Below, piece after piece: positions 34,737 through 42,764 of a stretch of 64,000 nt of DNA. A program made the position numbers and the translations under genes. Location of the stretch: the NCBI GenBank assembly GCA_039805905.1, contig JBDIVM010000004.1, positions 124,001 through 188,000 on the forward strand, read 5' to 3'. The notes below the pieces were generated by a model that saw only the letters and a program-made list of their open reading frames with translations, did no database searches and had not been told where the DNA came from. Each line of letters starts with the position of its first letter. The stretch's first letter is position 1. Source of the DNA: Thermohalobaculum sp039805905 (lineage in GTDB: Bacteria > Pseudomonadota > Alphaproteobacteria > Rhodobacterales > Rhodobacteraceae).

Positions 34737-36077
34737 ATGAAGGCGGTCCGGAGATTCCTCAAGCGCTACCTGCCGAAGAGCCTGTTCGGCCGCGCGCTGC
34801 TGATCCTTCTGGTGCCGATCCTTGTGCTGCATTCGGTGGTCGCGGTGCTGATTGCCCAGCGCTACTACGACGCGGTGACCGAGCAGATGGTGACAGCGGT
34901 CGCCCGCGAGGTCGATTACGCCATCGCCCGCATCGAGGAACTCCCCAGCACGGCAGATGCGCGCGAGGCGCTGGTCGAGATGTCGGCCCAGTTCGACCTC
35001 GAGATGGCGCTGGACGAAGGTGGAACCGTCGATCGCGGCGCGCTGCGTGCGTTCTACGACTTCACCGGTGGGGTGATCGCGCAGACGCTGAAGCGGGTGG
35101 TGCGGCGGCCAATGTCAATCGACCTCCTGAGCATGCGCAAATACGCCGACGCCCGGATCGTCACCTCGAAGGGCGTGCTCAGGGTCCTGATCCCGCGGCG
35201 GCGGATGAATCCCTCGAACCCGCATCAGCTCTTCATCTGGATGACGCTGACCGCCATCCTGCTGGCGGTGGTCGCCGTGACGTTTCTCCGGAACGAGATC
35301 CGGCCGATTAACGAACTTGCCCGCGCAGCTGCCGCCTTCGGCCGAGGCCGTGCGGTGCCGTTCCGCCCGTCGGGTGCCATCGAGGTGCGCGCCGCCGGTG
35401 CTGCGTTCATCGACATGCGTGGCCGGATCGAGCGCCAGATCGAGCAGCGGACCCTGATGCTCTCGGGCGTCAGCCATGACCTGCGCACGCCGCTGACCCG
35501 GATGAAGCTTGCCCTCGCGGTTTCCGACCACACGCCGGAGGTCGCCGAGATCGGCCGCGACGTGGACGAGATGGAGCTCATGCTGAACGGCTTCCTCGAT
35601 TTCGCTCGCGGAGAGGGGGGCGAGATCGCCGAGCCCGCCGACCTGGCCGAACTGGCCGAGGAGGTTGCCGGCGACGCCCGCCGCAAGGGGATCGAGATCA
35701 CCCTTTACAGCCAGATCGAGACCCCGGCCGATCGGGAGATGGTGGTCCGTCGGCGGGCGCTCAAGCGATGCCTCACCAACCTCGTGGACAATGGGGCCAC
35801 CTATGGTTCTCGGGTGACGCTTTCCCTGCGGCTGACCCGCAAGCTGCTCGAGGTTGCAGTCGAGGACGATGGCCCGGGGATCCCGCCAGAGAGGCGTGAA
35901 GACGTGCTGAAGCCCTTCACACGGCTTGACGAGGCGCGCAACCAGAACGTCGCATCGGGAGTCGGGCTGGGTCTCTCGATCGCTCAGGATATAGCCAGGG
36001 CCCACGGAGGCACGCTGCAACTCGACGAGAGCCCGCGGCTTGGCGGGCTCAGGGCGACCGTCGTGCTGCCGCGCTGA
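34737..36077 (+). CDS. EnvZ-like sensor histidine kinase
   Basis: 446 residues. Two membrane helices (about 19-40 and 165-184) enclose a periplasmic sensor of roughly 120 residues. A HAMP domain (about 185-238) is followed by the phospho-acceptor His247 in SGVSHDLRTPLTRMKLAL, the N-box LTNLVDNGATYG, and G-boxes DDGPGIPP and VGLGLSIAQDIARAHGG. It belongs to the EnvZ/osmosensor branch. No response regulator gene lies next to it (neighbours are an MBL hydrolase and an M24 protein), so its partner must be elsewhere. Confidence 0.9.
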   Translation: MKAVRRFLKRYLPKSLFGRALLILLVPILVLHSVVAVLIAQRYYDAVTEQMVTAVAREVDYAIARIEELPSTADAREALVEMSAQFDLEMALDEGGTVDRGALRAFYDFTGGVIAQTLKRVVRRPMSIDLLSMRKYADARIVTSKGVLRVLIPRRRMNPSNPHQLFIWMTLTAILLAVVAVTFLRNEIRPINELARAAAAFGRGRAVPFRPSGAIEVRAAGAAFIDMRGRIERQIEQRTLMLSGVSHDLRTPLTRMKLALAVSDHTPEVAEIGRDVDEMELMLNGFLDFARGEGGEIAEPADLAELAEEVAGDARRKGIEITLYSQIETPADREMVVRRRALKRCLTNLVDNGATYGSRVTLSLRLTRKLLEVAVEDDGPGIPPERREDVLKPFTRLDEARNQNVASGVGLGLSIAQDIARAHGGTLQLDESPRLGGLRATVVLPR

Positions 36078-36090
36078 GCGCGCGCTCTGC

Positions 36091-37227
36091 CTATCCCACC
36101 ACCATCTCGATCGGCATCCGGCTGAGGGATTCCGCGCCGCCCGCGGTCACCAGCGAGGTCCGGCCGAGCGTCATGGCGGTCGCGCTGGCCGAGTCCATCA
36201 TGATCATGTGCAGGAAGAACACCATGCCGGGCTGCATGATTGTCGGCGCGCCCTCGTAGAACATCTGGTCCTCCATCCACGAGGGCGAGAAGCGCGGGCC
36301 GAGCGAGTAGCCGCAGGCGTTGAGCCGGTGGGCGCCCATGCCGGCCTCGTCCAGCACCCGGGCGTGCGCAGCGTAGACCTCCGCCATCGGGCGGCCGGGC
36401 ATCAACGCGCCTTCGCAGGCGGCGAGCGCGGATTCGGCGGCAGCCTGCATCGCACGATGCTCGCGGCGCGGCTCGCCGATCACGATCGTCTTCATGTTGG
36501 CGGCGTGGTAGTGCCGGAAGGTGCCCGCCCATTCGAGTGTGAGCTGGTCCCGGACGTCGAGCTTCCGGCGCCCGGACTGGTAGCGGCAAAGCAGCGCCTG
36601 CCGACCCGAGCCGATGATGAACTCGTTGCCCGGATAGTCGCCGCCGCCCGAGAAGATGGCGTTGTGCATGGCGCCGAGAATGACGCCTTCGTCGGCGCCG
36701 GCATGGGCGCGGGAGACGGCTGCGTCCCAGGCGAGATCCGCCAGCTCGGCGGCCCGCCGGACATAGACGATCTCGGTCGGGGATTTCACCAGGCGCAGGA
36801 GGCCCATCAGATCGGACGCCTCGATCAGCCCCGGCAGCTTCGCCGCCAGCCGGGCGCCATGCAGATGAACCAGCCCCTGGGTCCGGGTCTCCCAGCCGAT
36901 CCGCCTGCCGGCGAGGCCGAGATCGGTGAGCAGTGCCGCGAGATCCTCGGTCGGGTCGGCTCCGGCGCGGTCCTTCCAGAGGCGGATGTCCCGGATATTC
37001 GACGTCAGCTGCGCCTGGCGCAGGTCGGCGGAACGGGTCAGCAGCACGGGGTCGCGGTCGCTGATCACCAGGCACTGGAAGAAGCAGAAGCCGAAGGTGT
37101 CGTAGCCCGTCAGCCAGTACTGGCTCTCGGGCGCGAACAGCAGCAGCACGTCAAGCCCGCGGCGCGCCATCTCGGCGCGGGTGCGGGCCATGCGGTCGGC
37201 GAATTCCTCGGCGGTGAAGTGAAGCAT
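36091..37227 (-). CDS. M24 (creatinase/prolidase-fold) family protein lacking metal ligands
   Basis: 378 residues with the two-domain pita-bread layout: an N-terminal creatinase-like domain (FTAEEFADRMARTRAEMARRGLDVLL, SQYWLTGYD) and a C-terminal M24 domain. The usual dimetal ligands (Asp, Asp, His, Glu, Glu) are replaced: the DxG....D region reads LEWAGTFRHYHAANMKT, the GHGxG histidine region reads CGYSLGPRFS, and the late glutamates are hydrophobic or amide (IMQPGMVFF, LHMIMM). Creatinase and ectoine hydrolase DoeA are known metal-free members, so hydrolysis of a small nitrogen compound is plausible. RBS AAGGGA fits the start at 37227. Confidence 0.82.
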   Translation of the reverse strand: MLHFTAEEFADRMARTRAEMARRGLDVLLLFAPESQYWLTGYDTFGFCFFQCLVISDRDPVLLTRSADLRQAQLTSNIRDIRLWKDRAGADPTEDLAALLTDLGLAGRRIGWETRTQGLVHLHGARLAAKLPGLIEASDLMGLLRLVKSPTEIVYVRRAAELADLAWDAAVSRAHAGADEGVILGAMHNAIFSGGGDYPGNEFIIGSGRQALLCRYQSGRRKLDVRDQLTLEWAGTFRHYHAANMKTIVIGEPRREHRAMQAAAESALAACEGALMPGRPMAEVYAAHARVLDEAGMGAHRLNACGYSLGPRFSPSWMEDQMFYEGAPTIMQPGMVFFLHMIMMDSASATAMTLGRTSLVTAGGAESLSRMPIEMVVG

Positions 37228-37628
37228 GGGGTCCCTTCTGCGAAGCCCGAACTGAAGCAACGCCAGAGACAGGAACCGTTTCCGGCGCCATAGTCAACGC
37301 AGTGACGAGTCTGATTTCGTATGTTCACCATGACCGGATTGCAACTGCGGGCCGCGATCGCCCGACAGGCGGTCGAGGCATCGCGGGATTGGGGCTGCGG
37401 CGATGGTTCCGGGCGACGGGAACCGAAAGGGCCGCGCCGGTATCTGCGGCGGCGGCACGGGCGACACGCCCCGTCACTCCGGTGCCGCGCGAAAGGTTTC
37501 GCCCCGCATCCCCGAAACCGGGCACGTCCGCCGAAATGTACACGGCGACCGCTCCCGTGTGAGACCGGTCGCCGCCATTGCGCTACAGGTGCAGATGTCC
37601 CGCGGAGGCGGGCCTGCCCCGGTTGCGC
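37228..37628. other. Gene-free stretch between the M24 gene and small peptide 1
   Basis: About 400 bases with no recognisable gene, repeat or terminator. Translations on both strands are low-complexity arginine/proline-rich noise. Confidence 0.5.
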
Positions 37629-37874
37629 TCAGGGCTTGTTTCCCGGAGCGCCCGGTGCCGTGCCTATGCCGTCATTCACCGGCGGATTTCCCGGCGGTTG
37701 CGGATCGAAACCGTTGCCGACCCCGTTGTTGCCCTTGGGACCGCCCGTCGATCGGGCGATCGCCGGCGAGTTGAGTGATGTGGACAGCAGAACCGCCATT
37801 GCCGGCGGCACTGTCAGGGCGAAACGCCCGCTGGCCTTCAGAAAGTCGCGTCTGTCACCGTCTGGGCTTGACAT
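37629..37874 (-). CDS. Small Tat-signal-like peptide 1 (candidate precursor)
   Basis: 81 residues. MSSPDGD is followed by a twin-arginine motif RRDFLKASGRFAL, a hydrophobic stretch and a signal-peptidase-like SPAIA|R near residue 40. After STGG the C-terminal half is Gly/Asn/Pro-rich (GNNGVGNGFDPQPPGNPPV and on to APGNKP). The first 45 residues match 39 of 45 in the peptide at 40406, whereas the C-terminal halves share nothing. GGGGGAG eight bases before the ATG at 37874 is a strong RBS, and a good promoter lies at 37938-37966. It follows the PqqD-HprK/nucleotidyltransferase genes on the same strand. Likely a substrate or exported effector of that cassette; function unproven. Confidence 0.72.
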   Translation of the reverse strand: MSSPDGDRRDFLKASGRFALTVPPAMAVLLSTSLNSPAIARSTGGPKGNNGVGNGFDPQPPGNPPVNDGIGTAPGAPGNKP

Positions 37875-37937
37875 ACTGATACTCCCCCTATCGAGCCGCT
37901 TCACAAAACGCGCTGCGCCACATTGCGCAACGAAATA

Positions 37938-37966
37938 ATATTATCATTCTCTGAACATGCGGACAA
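37938..37966 (-). promoter_or_regulatory. Sigma-70 promoter of small peptide 1
   Basis: On the minus strand TTGTCC (37961-37966), exactly 17 bases, then TAATAT (37938-37943). It lies about 64 bases before the ATG of peptide 1 in an AT-rich pocket, implying that the peptide is transcribed on its own as well as, or instead of, from the upstream operon. Confidence 0.65.
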
Positions 37967-38131
37967 GGTCCACGGATTGAGTTGGCTCCGGTTCACTCTA
38001 CCATGGGTTGAAAGATCGTATGGTCTCGATGCGAGTAAACGGCGCCTGGGTCCGCGGAATTGCGCCCGCGCAGCGCGCCGTGCCATCTGCCGGATGCCGC
38101 CGGTGCCTCGGCAGAGCCGGGCGCGGCGCGC

Positions 38132-39202
38132 TCAGAGCTTGCCGGCCCTTGCGGAGGTCAGGAAGGTCCGGACCCTGCGGCGGATCCTGAACAACAGATC
38201 GCGCGGTTCGCTGTGCCGAAGCTCGTGCGCGATCTTCGCCACGAGCTCGAAAGGCGGGATCGGCGGGTCCAGCAGCACCGACAGCACGGTTGCCGGCAGC
38301 ATCACCGCGGGCCACCGCGCCTGCAGCATGCGGCGCCGGTACTGGAGTCCGGCGCGCCAGCCGCGGCGCAGCTCCGCCGGAACGGGAGCTCCGAGCAAGA
38401 CGTGGATCGTGCGGCAGTAGGTTCGCAGGGCGGATTTCGACGCGCCGGCCGGAAACAGCGAGTCGAGCAGGTCCCAATCGATCCCGTCTCCGGACTCGAT
38501 CAGGTTTGCGGCATCGAACAGGTGGCGGATGTCGATGTGGCCGCGCCAGTAGTCGCGGTCACGCAGCTGATCGTGAGCGACGAGCACCGCCAGTTGCATG
38601 GTCGGCGACGGCAGCCAGGCTTCGCCCTGGCCGAGCTTCACCAGTGTGCCGCCGCTGCGCAGGCGGTCGAAATCGAATTGCAGGCGGAGGGTGTGGAACT
38701 GCTCGTGGAGATCGATCGATCCGGCGTCCTCGGGGCGGAAGACGGCTGTTGCCGACGGGGCGTGCCCCGCCTGCTCGTCGCGTGCGTATCCGATGGCCTG
38801 CAGGGCGGCCAGCGCCGCGGGCAGCGCGCGCGGCGCCACGACCAGGTCCAGATCCGCGAGGATGCGGCCGGCACTGCGCTGCGGCCCCGGGGCGCCGAGG
38901 ATCGCCGCACCCTTGATGAGGAGGGGCGTCACGCCGGCGCGGTTGAGCTGTTCGACGGCCTCGGCCAGTTGCGCCATCATCATGGCGCTGCGCTCCTCCG
39001 CGCGCTCGAGCACGTCGCGAAGGAAGTCCTGCGCGTCGGCCGGCAGCGACGCGATGAGGCCCTTTTCCCGGAGGCGCGCCGCCATGGTGGCCGTGACGAG
39101 GCTGGCGTTGGCCGCAGCGATGAGCTCCATCCAGTCGGCACCGGGCGGCGGGTTGCCCGAAACGGTCGCCACCACGGAGTCGAGTCGCGATCTGTCAGGC
39201 AT
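38132..39202 (-). CDS. Nucleotidyltransferase-family protein (NTP_transf_5-like)
   Basis: 356 residues. The nucleotidyltransferase core shows LLIKGAAILG (about 94-103; the conserved KG) followed by RILADLDLVV, in which Asp117 and Asp119 match the metal-binding DxD of this family (PF14907 type). A helical C-terminal half follows, with HDQLRDRDYWRGHIDIRHLFD. The start at 39202 overlaps the end of the PqqD-HprK gene by eight bases, so the two are translationally coupled. Such proteins sit beside HprK-related kinases and PqqD proteins in peptide-processing loci; the moiety transferred is unknown. Confidence 0.8.
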   Translation of the reverse strand: MPDRSRLDSVVATVSGNPPPGADWMELIAAANASLVTATMAARLREKGLIASLPADAQDFLRDVLERAEERSAMMMAQLAEAVEQLNRAGVTPLLIKGAAILGAPGPQRSAGRILADLDLVVAPRALPAALAALQAIGYARDEQAGHAPSATAVFRPEDAGSIDLHEQFHTLRLQFDFDRLRSGGTLVKLGQGEAWLPSPTMQLAVLVAHDQLRDRDYWRGHIDIRHLFDAANLIESGDGIDWDLLDSLFPAGASKSALRTYCRTIHVLLGAPVPAELRRGWRAGLQYRRRMLQARWPAVMLPATVLSVLLDPPIPPFELVAKIAHELRHSEPRDLLFRIRRRVRTFLTSARAGKL

Positions 39203-40325
39203 GATCTGCCATCTCCCGCAGCAACCGCACCGCATCCGAGAGATCAGAATAGTGCAGTTCCCGGCAGTCCGCACCCGCCACGAGGTTGGTCAGGGCACGA
39301 ATGCATGCGACAGAGGCTTGCCCCGAGGGTGCAAAGCCCTCGCTCAGCAGGGCGGAAAGCGTCTCGCGGGGGTCGAGCGGGTCGAGTGTCAGTGCTTGCG
39401 CGTCGCGATTTACCCTGACAATCCATCGAACGGACACCGCGGTGTCGCTGATGGCTTCCCCGGGGGGAATGAAACGGACGCGCTGAGCATCGAGCCTCTC
39501 GAGGATCGGCAGATCGCGCAGATCGTATCCGATCCCCTCGAGGATTGGCCAGGAGCCTTCCTTGGCGGTTGGCGCGAACTGCACGCCCCTGACACGGCCT
39601 CCGGGCAGGAGCAGGGAGACGTCGTCCGCCGCATAGCGGAAACCGGCAGCCATCAGGCCGAGTGCAAGTGTCGACTTGCCAGCGCCGGGCGGGCCCACGA
39701 GGAGCAGCGCACCGTCGCGCGCCAGGCAGGCGACATGAAGCGCCGCGAGGCAATCTGCCTCCTCGATCACCTGCTGGAACAGCAAGGCCTTCAAGGTCGG
39801 GCCGGCCTGCTGGGTCGTGACCACCGCCGCGGGGGCGAAATCCGGGCTGACGACCACCATCGACTCATTCGCCCGCGCTACCAGGCAGGAGCTGCAGAGC
39901 GGCGCTATCCTGGCTTCCAGATGCCGAAAGATCGGAGCAACCGAATCGCGCAAGCCGGCATCGGCATATCCGATGTCGAAACCTACGCCTCCGGCTCGGA
40001 TGGTCTGATGCTCGACCCGGCAGGCGCTCACCGGGATTTCAGCGGCTATCAAGCCGCGGCGGGACCAGTCGGCAAGAACATTGGCCGCCCATGTCGAAGC
40101 TTCGCCGGCATCGCTGCCCGCGGAGACGAGGTCACCCACGATACCGGCAAGCGTCGCCCCTCGCTGAACATGCCGCGCAAAGAACGCTGCAGCGTCGTCT
40201 AGCTCGAGGATGTGCTGCTCGGTTGCATTGAACAGCAGTTCGCTCCCGCGCAGGGAAACGAGTGCTGCACGATCCGAGAGCCGGTAGACAATCTCATTCG
40301 GCGACGAAGAAGGGGACCGGGACAC
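39195..40325 (-). CDS. PqqD-like domain fused to HprK-related kinase
   Basis: 376 residues, two parts. Residues 11-95 look like a PqqD/peptide-chaperone winged domain (YRLSDRAALVSLRGSELLFN, ILELDDAAAFFARHV, LADWSRRGLIAAE). Residues about 175-370 are an HPr-kinase-like P-loop domain: Walker A LVGPPGAGKSTLAL (209-222) and GFRYAADDVSLLLPGG, whose Asp234-Asp235 matches the ADD motif of HprK. A pair of cysteines (CSSC, 144-147) lies between the parts. The GTG start at 40325 is taken because AGGAGAGG is seven bases upstream. PqqD and HprK-related kinase are separate genes in many such loci; here they form one chain. Role inferred: binds a leader peptide and phosphorylates a serine/threonine or nucleotide substrate. 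Confidence 0.8.
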   Translation of the reverse strand: MSRSPSSSPNEIVYRLSDRAALVSLRGSELLFNATEQHILELDDAAAFFARHVQRGATLAGIVGDLVSAGSDAGEASTWAANVLADWSRRGLIAAEIPVSACRVEHQTIRAGGVGFDIGYADAGLRDSVAPIFRHLEARIAPLCSSCLVARANESMVVVSPDFAPAAVVTTQQAGPTLKALLFQQVIEEADCLAALHVACLARDGALLLVGPPGAGKSTLALGLMAAGFRYAADDVSLLLPGGRVRGVQFAPTAKEGSWPILEGIGYDLRDLPILERLDAQRVRFIPPGEAISDTAVSVRWIVRVNRDAQALTLDPLDPRETLSALLSEGFAPSGQASVACIRALTNLVAGADCRELHYSDLSDAVRLLREMADHA

Positions 40326-40405
40326 CAGGGCGCCTCTCCTTTCGGATGACGATCCTTGAGGCGCGGGCTGTGCGGCTTTGTCTGGACTACCCGGTCCCCG
40401 AACGG

Positions 40406-40636
40406 TCAAGTCGGGCCGGGCTTGCCGTGCCCCTTCGACCAGCGGTGGAAGCGCCTGACCTTGTGGCCGCCGCTGCGCTTGCTGTGATACCCGCCATACT
40501 GCCCGCCCGTCGATCTTGCGATCGCCGGCGAACTCAGCGACGTGGAGAGCAGCACGGTCATTGCGGGTGGGACGGTCAGGGCAAAACGCCCGCTCGACTT
40601 CAGGAAGTCTCGTCTGTTGTGGTTCGGGCTCGACAT
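40406..40636 (-). CDS. Small Tat-signal-like peptide 2 (candidate precursor)
   Basis: 76 residues, first gene of the minus-strand cassette. Same leader as peptide 1 (RRDFLKSSGRFALTVPPAM, then a hydrophobic run and SPAIARSTGG), but the C-terminal half is a basic Gly/His/Lys/Arg-rich tail (GYHSKRSGGHKVRRFHRWSK and on to GKPGPT). AAAGGAG with an 11-base spacer precedes the ATG. The kinase gene starts 80 bases after its stop. A conserved leader with an exchanged core is the usual design of ribosomal peptide precursors. Confidence 0.72.
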   Translation of the reverse strand: MSSPNHNRRDFLKSSGRFALTVPPAMTVLLSTSLSSPAIARSTGGQYGGYHSKRSGGHKVRRFHRWSKGHGKPGPT

Positions 40637-40968
40637 ACTCGAACACTCCTTTCAAAGCTACAACTCTAGACAACTTTTACGCTAGTCGTTCTGCACCGGA
40701 AAAGCAAGTGTCCCAGGTTGAACGACAAAGCATCGATTCAACTTGGAGTTGTTCGAGACGACCGATGCATTGGCGGGGGGAGAAGAGGCAGGGCACAGTT
40801 GCGGAGCATTGCAGATTCAGTGGATCTCTCTTGAAATCCCAAGATAAATCGTCATTCCACCCGGTCCCGATGGCGGCAGGGGCCTGAATGGGCGGCGGGG
40901 CCGGTGCCGCACTGGTGCTGTGGCATTGCCGCGGCTGATCTGTGGTTCACTTGTCTCTCAGGACGGCC
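40637..40968. other. Upstream region of the peptide/kinase cassette
   Basis: About 330 bases without a gene. The part next to peptide 2 (40640-40760) is AT-richer and should hold its promoter; on the minus strand TTGCTT and TAGCGT are 17 bases apart (around 40682-40710), a weak match only. Confidence 0.45.
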
Positions 40969-41718
40969 CTAAAGCGCGATGGCGGCGACCAGCCGCCCGT
41001 AGTCGGACTCGCCGCGGTGGCTGGCTCGGCGGTAGCTGAAGAATCGGGCCTCGTCCGAATAGGTACAATGGCCGGTCCACTCGGCGGCGATGCCGGCGGC
41101 CCGGAGCCGGCTCAGGCAGAAGCCCGGCAGGTCGAACATCGCCCGGTCACCCGCGCCGCCGGCGAAGAAGCGGGCGTGATCCGGGTCTTCATCGATGAAC
41201 CGCTCGACAAACTCCGGGCCGACCTCGTAGGCGCGCTGCGAGATCACCGGGCCGATCGCGGCGACGATCCGTTTGCGCCGGGCCCCCAGGCTCTCCATCG
41301 CGGTGACGGTCGCTTCGAGCACGCCGGTCAGCGCGCCCTTCCAGCCGGCATGGGCCGCACCGACGACCCCGGCCTCCGGGTCGGCGAACAGGACCGGCGC
41401 GCAGTCGGCGGTGAGGATGGCGAGGCCGATGCCGGGTCGGTCTGTCACCATCGCGTCGGCTTGCGGCTTGGCGCCGGGCCAGGGGCCGGTCACCACTTCC
41501 GCGCAATCGCCATGCACCTGATGCACCGAAACGAGCCTCTCGACCCCCAGCGCGACGGCGATGCGGGCGCGGTTCTCATCCACATGCCCGGCGGTGTCGT
41601 GCGACCCTTGGCCGCCGTTGAGGGTCGCATAGATGCCGGTCGAGACCCCGCCATCGCGGGTGAAGAAGCCGTGGGCTATCCCGGTCAGGATGTCGGCACG
41701 AATGGGCGAAAGCGTCAT
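40969..41718 (-). CDS. pgeF: Laccase-domain purine nucleoside phosphorylase-like protein PgeF (YfiH)
   Basis: 249 residues of the multi-copper polyphenol oxidase/YfiH family. Metal-site motifs: GFFTRDGGVSTG (about 16-27), VHQVHGD, TADCAPVLFADPE, GAAHAGWKGALTGVLEA and HCTYSDE near the end, carrying the three zinc ligands (His, Cys, His). Family members cleave purine nucleosides and in E. coli correct peptidoglycan precursors. The start overlaps the stop of the NDUFAF7-like methyltransferase (ATGA), making it the third gene of lgt - methyltransferase - pgeF. Confidence 0.9.
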   Translation of the reverse strand: MTLSPIRADILTGIAHGFFTRDGGVSTGIYATLNGGQGSHDTAGHVDENRARIAVALGVERLVSVHQVHGDCAEVVTGPWPGAKPQADAMVTDRPGIGLAILTADCAPVLFADPEAGVVGAAHAGWKGALTGVLEATVTAMESLGARRKRIVAAIGPVISQRAYEVGPEFVERFIDEDPDHARFFAGGAGDRAMFDLPGFCLSRLRAAGIAAEWTGHCTYSDEARFFSYRRASHRGESDYGRLVAAIAL

Positions 41719-42764
41719 GGTGTCTCCGCGAAGCCGGGCGGTCTCGCTTGCCCGGCGGGCCATGCAGCGAGCGCCTTGAAGTGTGTTCCCATCTGTTCCG
41801 CTGCCGTCAAGCGCTCGAGCGCATCCGCGATCGCACCGGCCTCATGTGGCCGGACGTCGGCGAGGCGGGCGGCGCGCCTGCCAATTCCAAGCCGGGCGAG
41901 GAAGGCGCCCTGCGCGGCGATGGCGGTCGCGAGCGGGGCGAGCGCCTCCGCCAGACGGTCGAAATCGATCAGCCAGGTCAAGTCGGCCTCGCCTGGCGCC
42001 TCCAGCGGGTCTGCCGGCGCATGGGCACGCAGCGCCTGCAGGGTGAAGCCGGGCGGACGGTCGGCGGCATCGTAGCCATAGTCGACGAAAAGCGCAGCGC
42101 CACCGTGTGCGGCGATCCGTTCGGCAACTTGGCGGGCGATGCTCTCGGCGGCCGGCGAGTCCTCGCGCCAATGGCCTTCCGGAGCCCGCGTGCGGCCCGG
42201 CAGCGGGGCCGAGAGACCCCAGACCAGCCGGCCATTCCTCAGCCCCACCTGCTTCTCCCGCCACCCCTCGGCCGTGGCGAGATACTGCCGCACTGGCAGG
42301 GCATCGAGGAATTCGTTGGCGACGAGAAGCAGCGGCCCTTCGGGTACTTCCGCCAGCCGGTCTGTCCAGCGCGCGCCGGGCAGGCGCTTCGCCTGAGCCT
42401 CGCGCAGCCGCAGCGAGGTTTCGACGAGCCAGAGCCGGGCCGCCTCGCCAAACCCCGTTGCGTTTCGGGCGGTGCGCAGGGCGTCCGCCATCAGCGTGCC
42501 CCGGCCAGGACCGAGTTCGACGAGCAGGAACGGGTCGGGTCGGCCGGCATCCGCCCAGACCTGAGCCAGCCAGAGCCCGATCATCTCTCCGAACATCTGG
42601 CTGATCTCGGGGGCGGTGATGAAGTCGCCCGCCGAACCGAGCGGATCACGTGTGATGTAGTAGCCCAGTCGCGGATGGCCGAGGCAGAGCGCCATGTATT
42701 CGGCGACAGGCATCGGTCCGTTCAGCCTGATCCGCTCCCGGATCAGCCCTTCAAGCGGGGTCAC
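41715..42764 (-). CDS. NDUFAF7/MidA-family SAM-dependent methyltransferase
   Basis: 349 residues. N-terminal family block MPVAEYMALCLGHPRLGYYITRDPLGSAGDFITAPEISQMFGEMIG (described in pieces: GYY...GDFITAPEISQMFGE), then the SAM motif ELGPGRGTLMADALR, NEFLDALPVRQ and DYGYDA. The mitochondrial relative NDUFAF7 dimethylates an arginine of complex I subunit NDUFS2, so assembly of complex I is a fair guess. The GTG start at 42764 overlaps the lgt stop (GTGA), and the stop overlaps the pgeF start. Confidence 0.88.
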   Translation of the reverse strand: MTPLEGLIRERIRLNGPMPVAEYMALCLGHPRLGYYITRDPLGSAGDFITAPEISQMFGEMIGLWLAQVWADAGRPDPFLLVELGPGRGTLMADALRTARNATGFGEAARLWLVETSLRLREAQAKRLPGARWTDRLAEVPEGPLLLVANEFLDALPVRQYLATAEGWREKQVGLRNGRLVWGLSAPLPGRTRAPEGHWREDSPAAESIARQVAERIAAHGGAALFVDYGYDAADRPPGFTLQALRAHAPADPLEAPGEADLTWLIDFDRLAEALAPLATAIAAQGAFLARLGIGRRAARLADVRPHEAGAIADALERLTAAEQMGTHFKALAAWPAGQARPPGFAETP

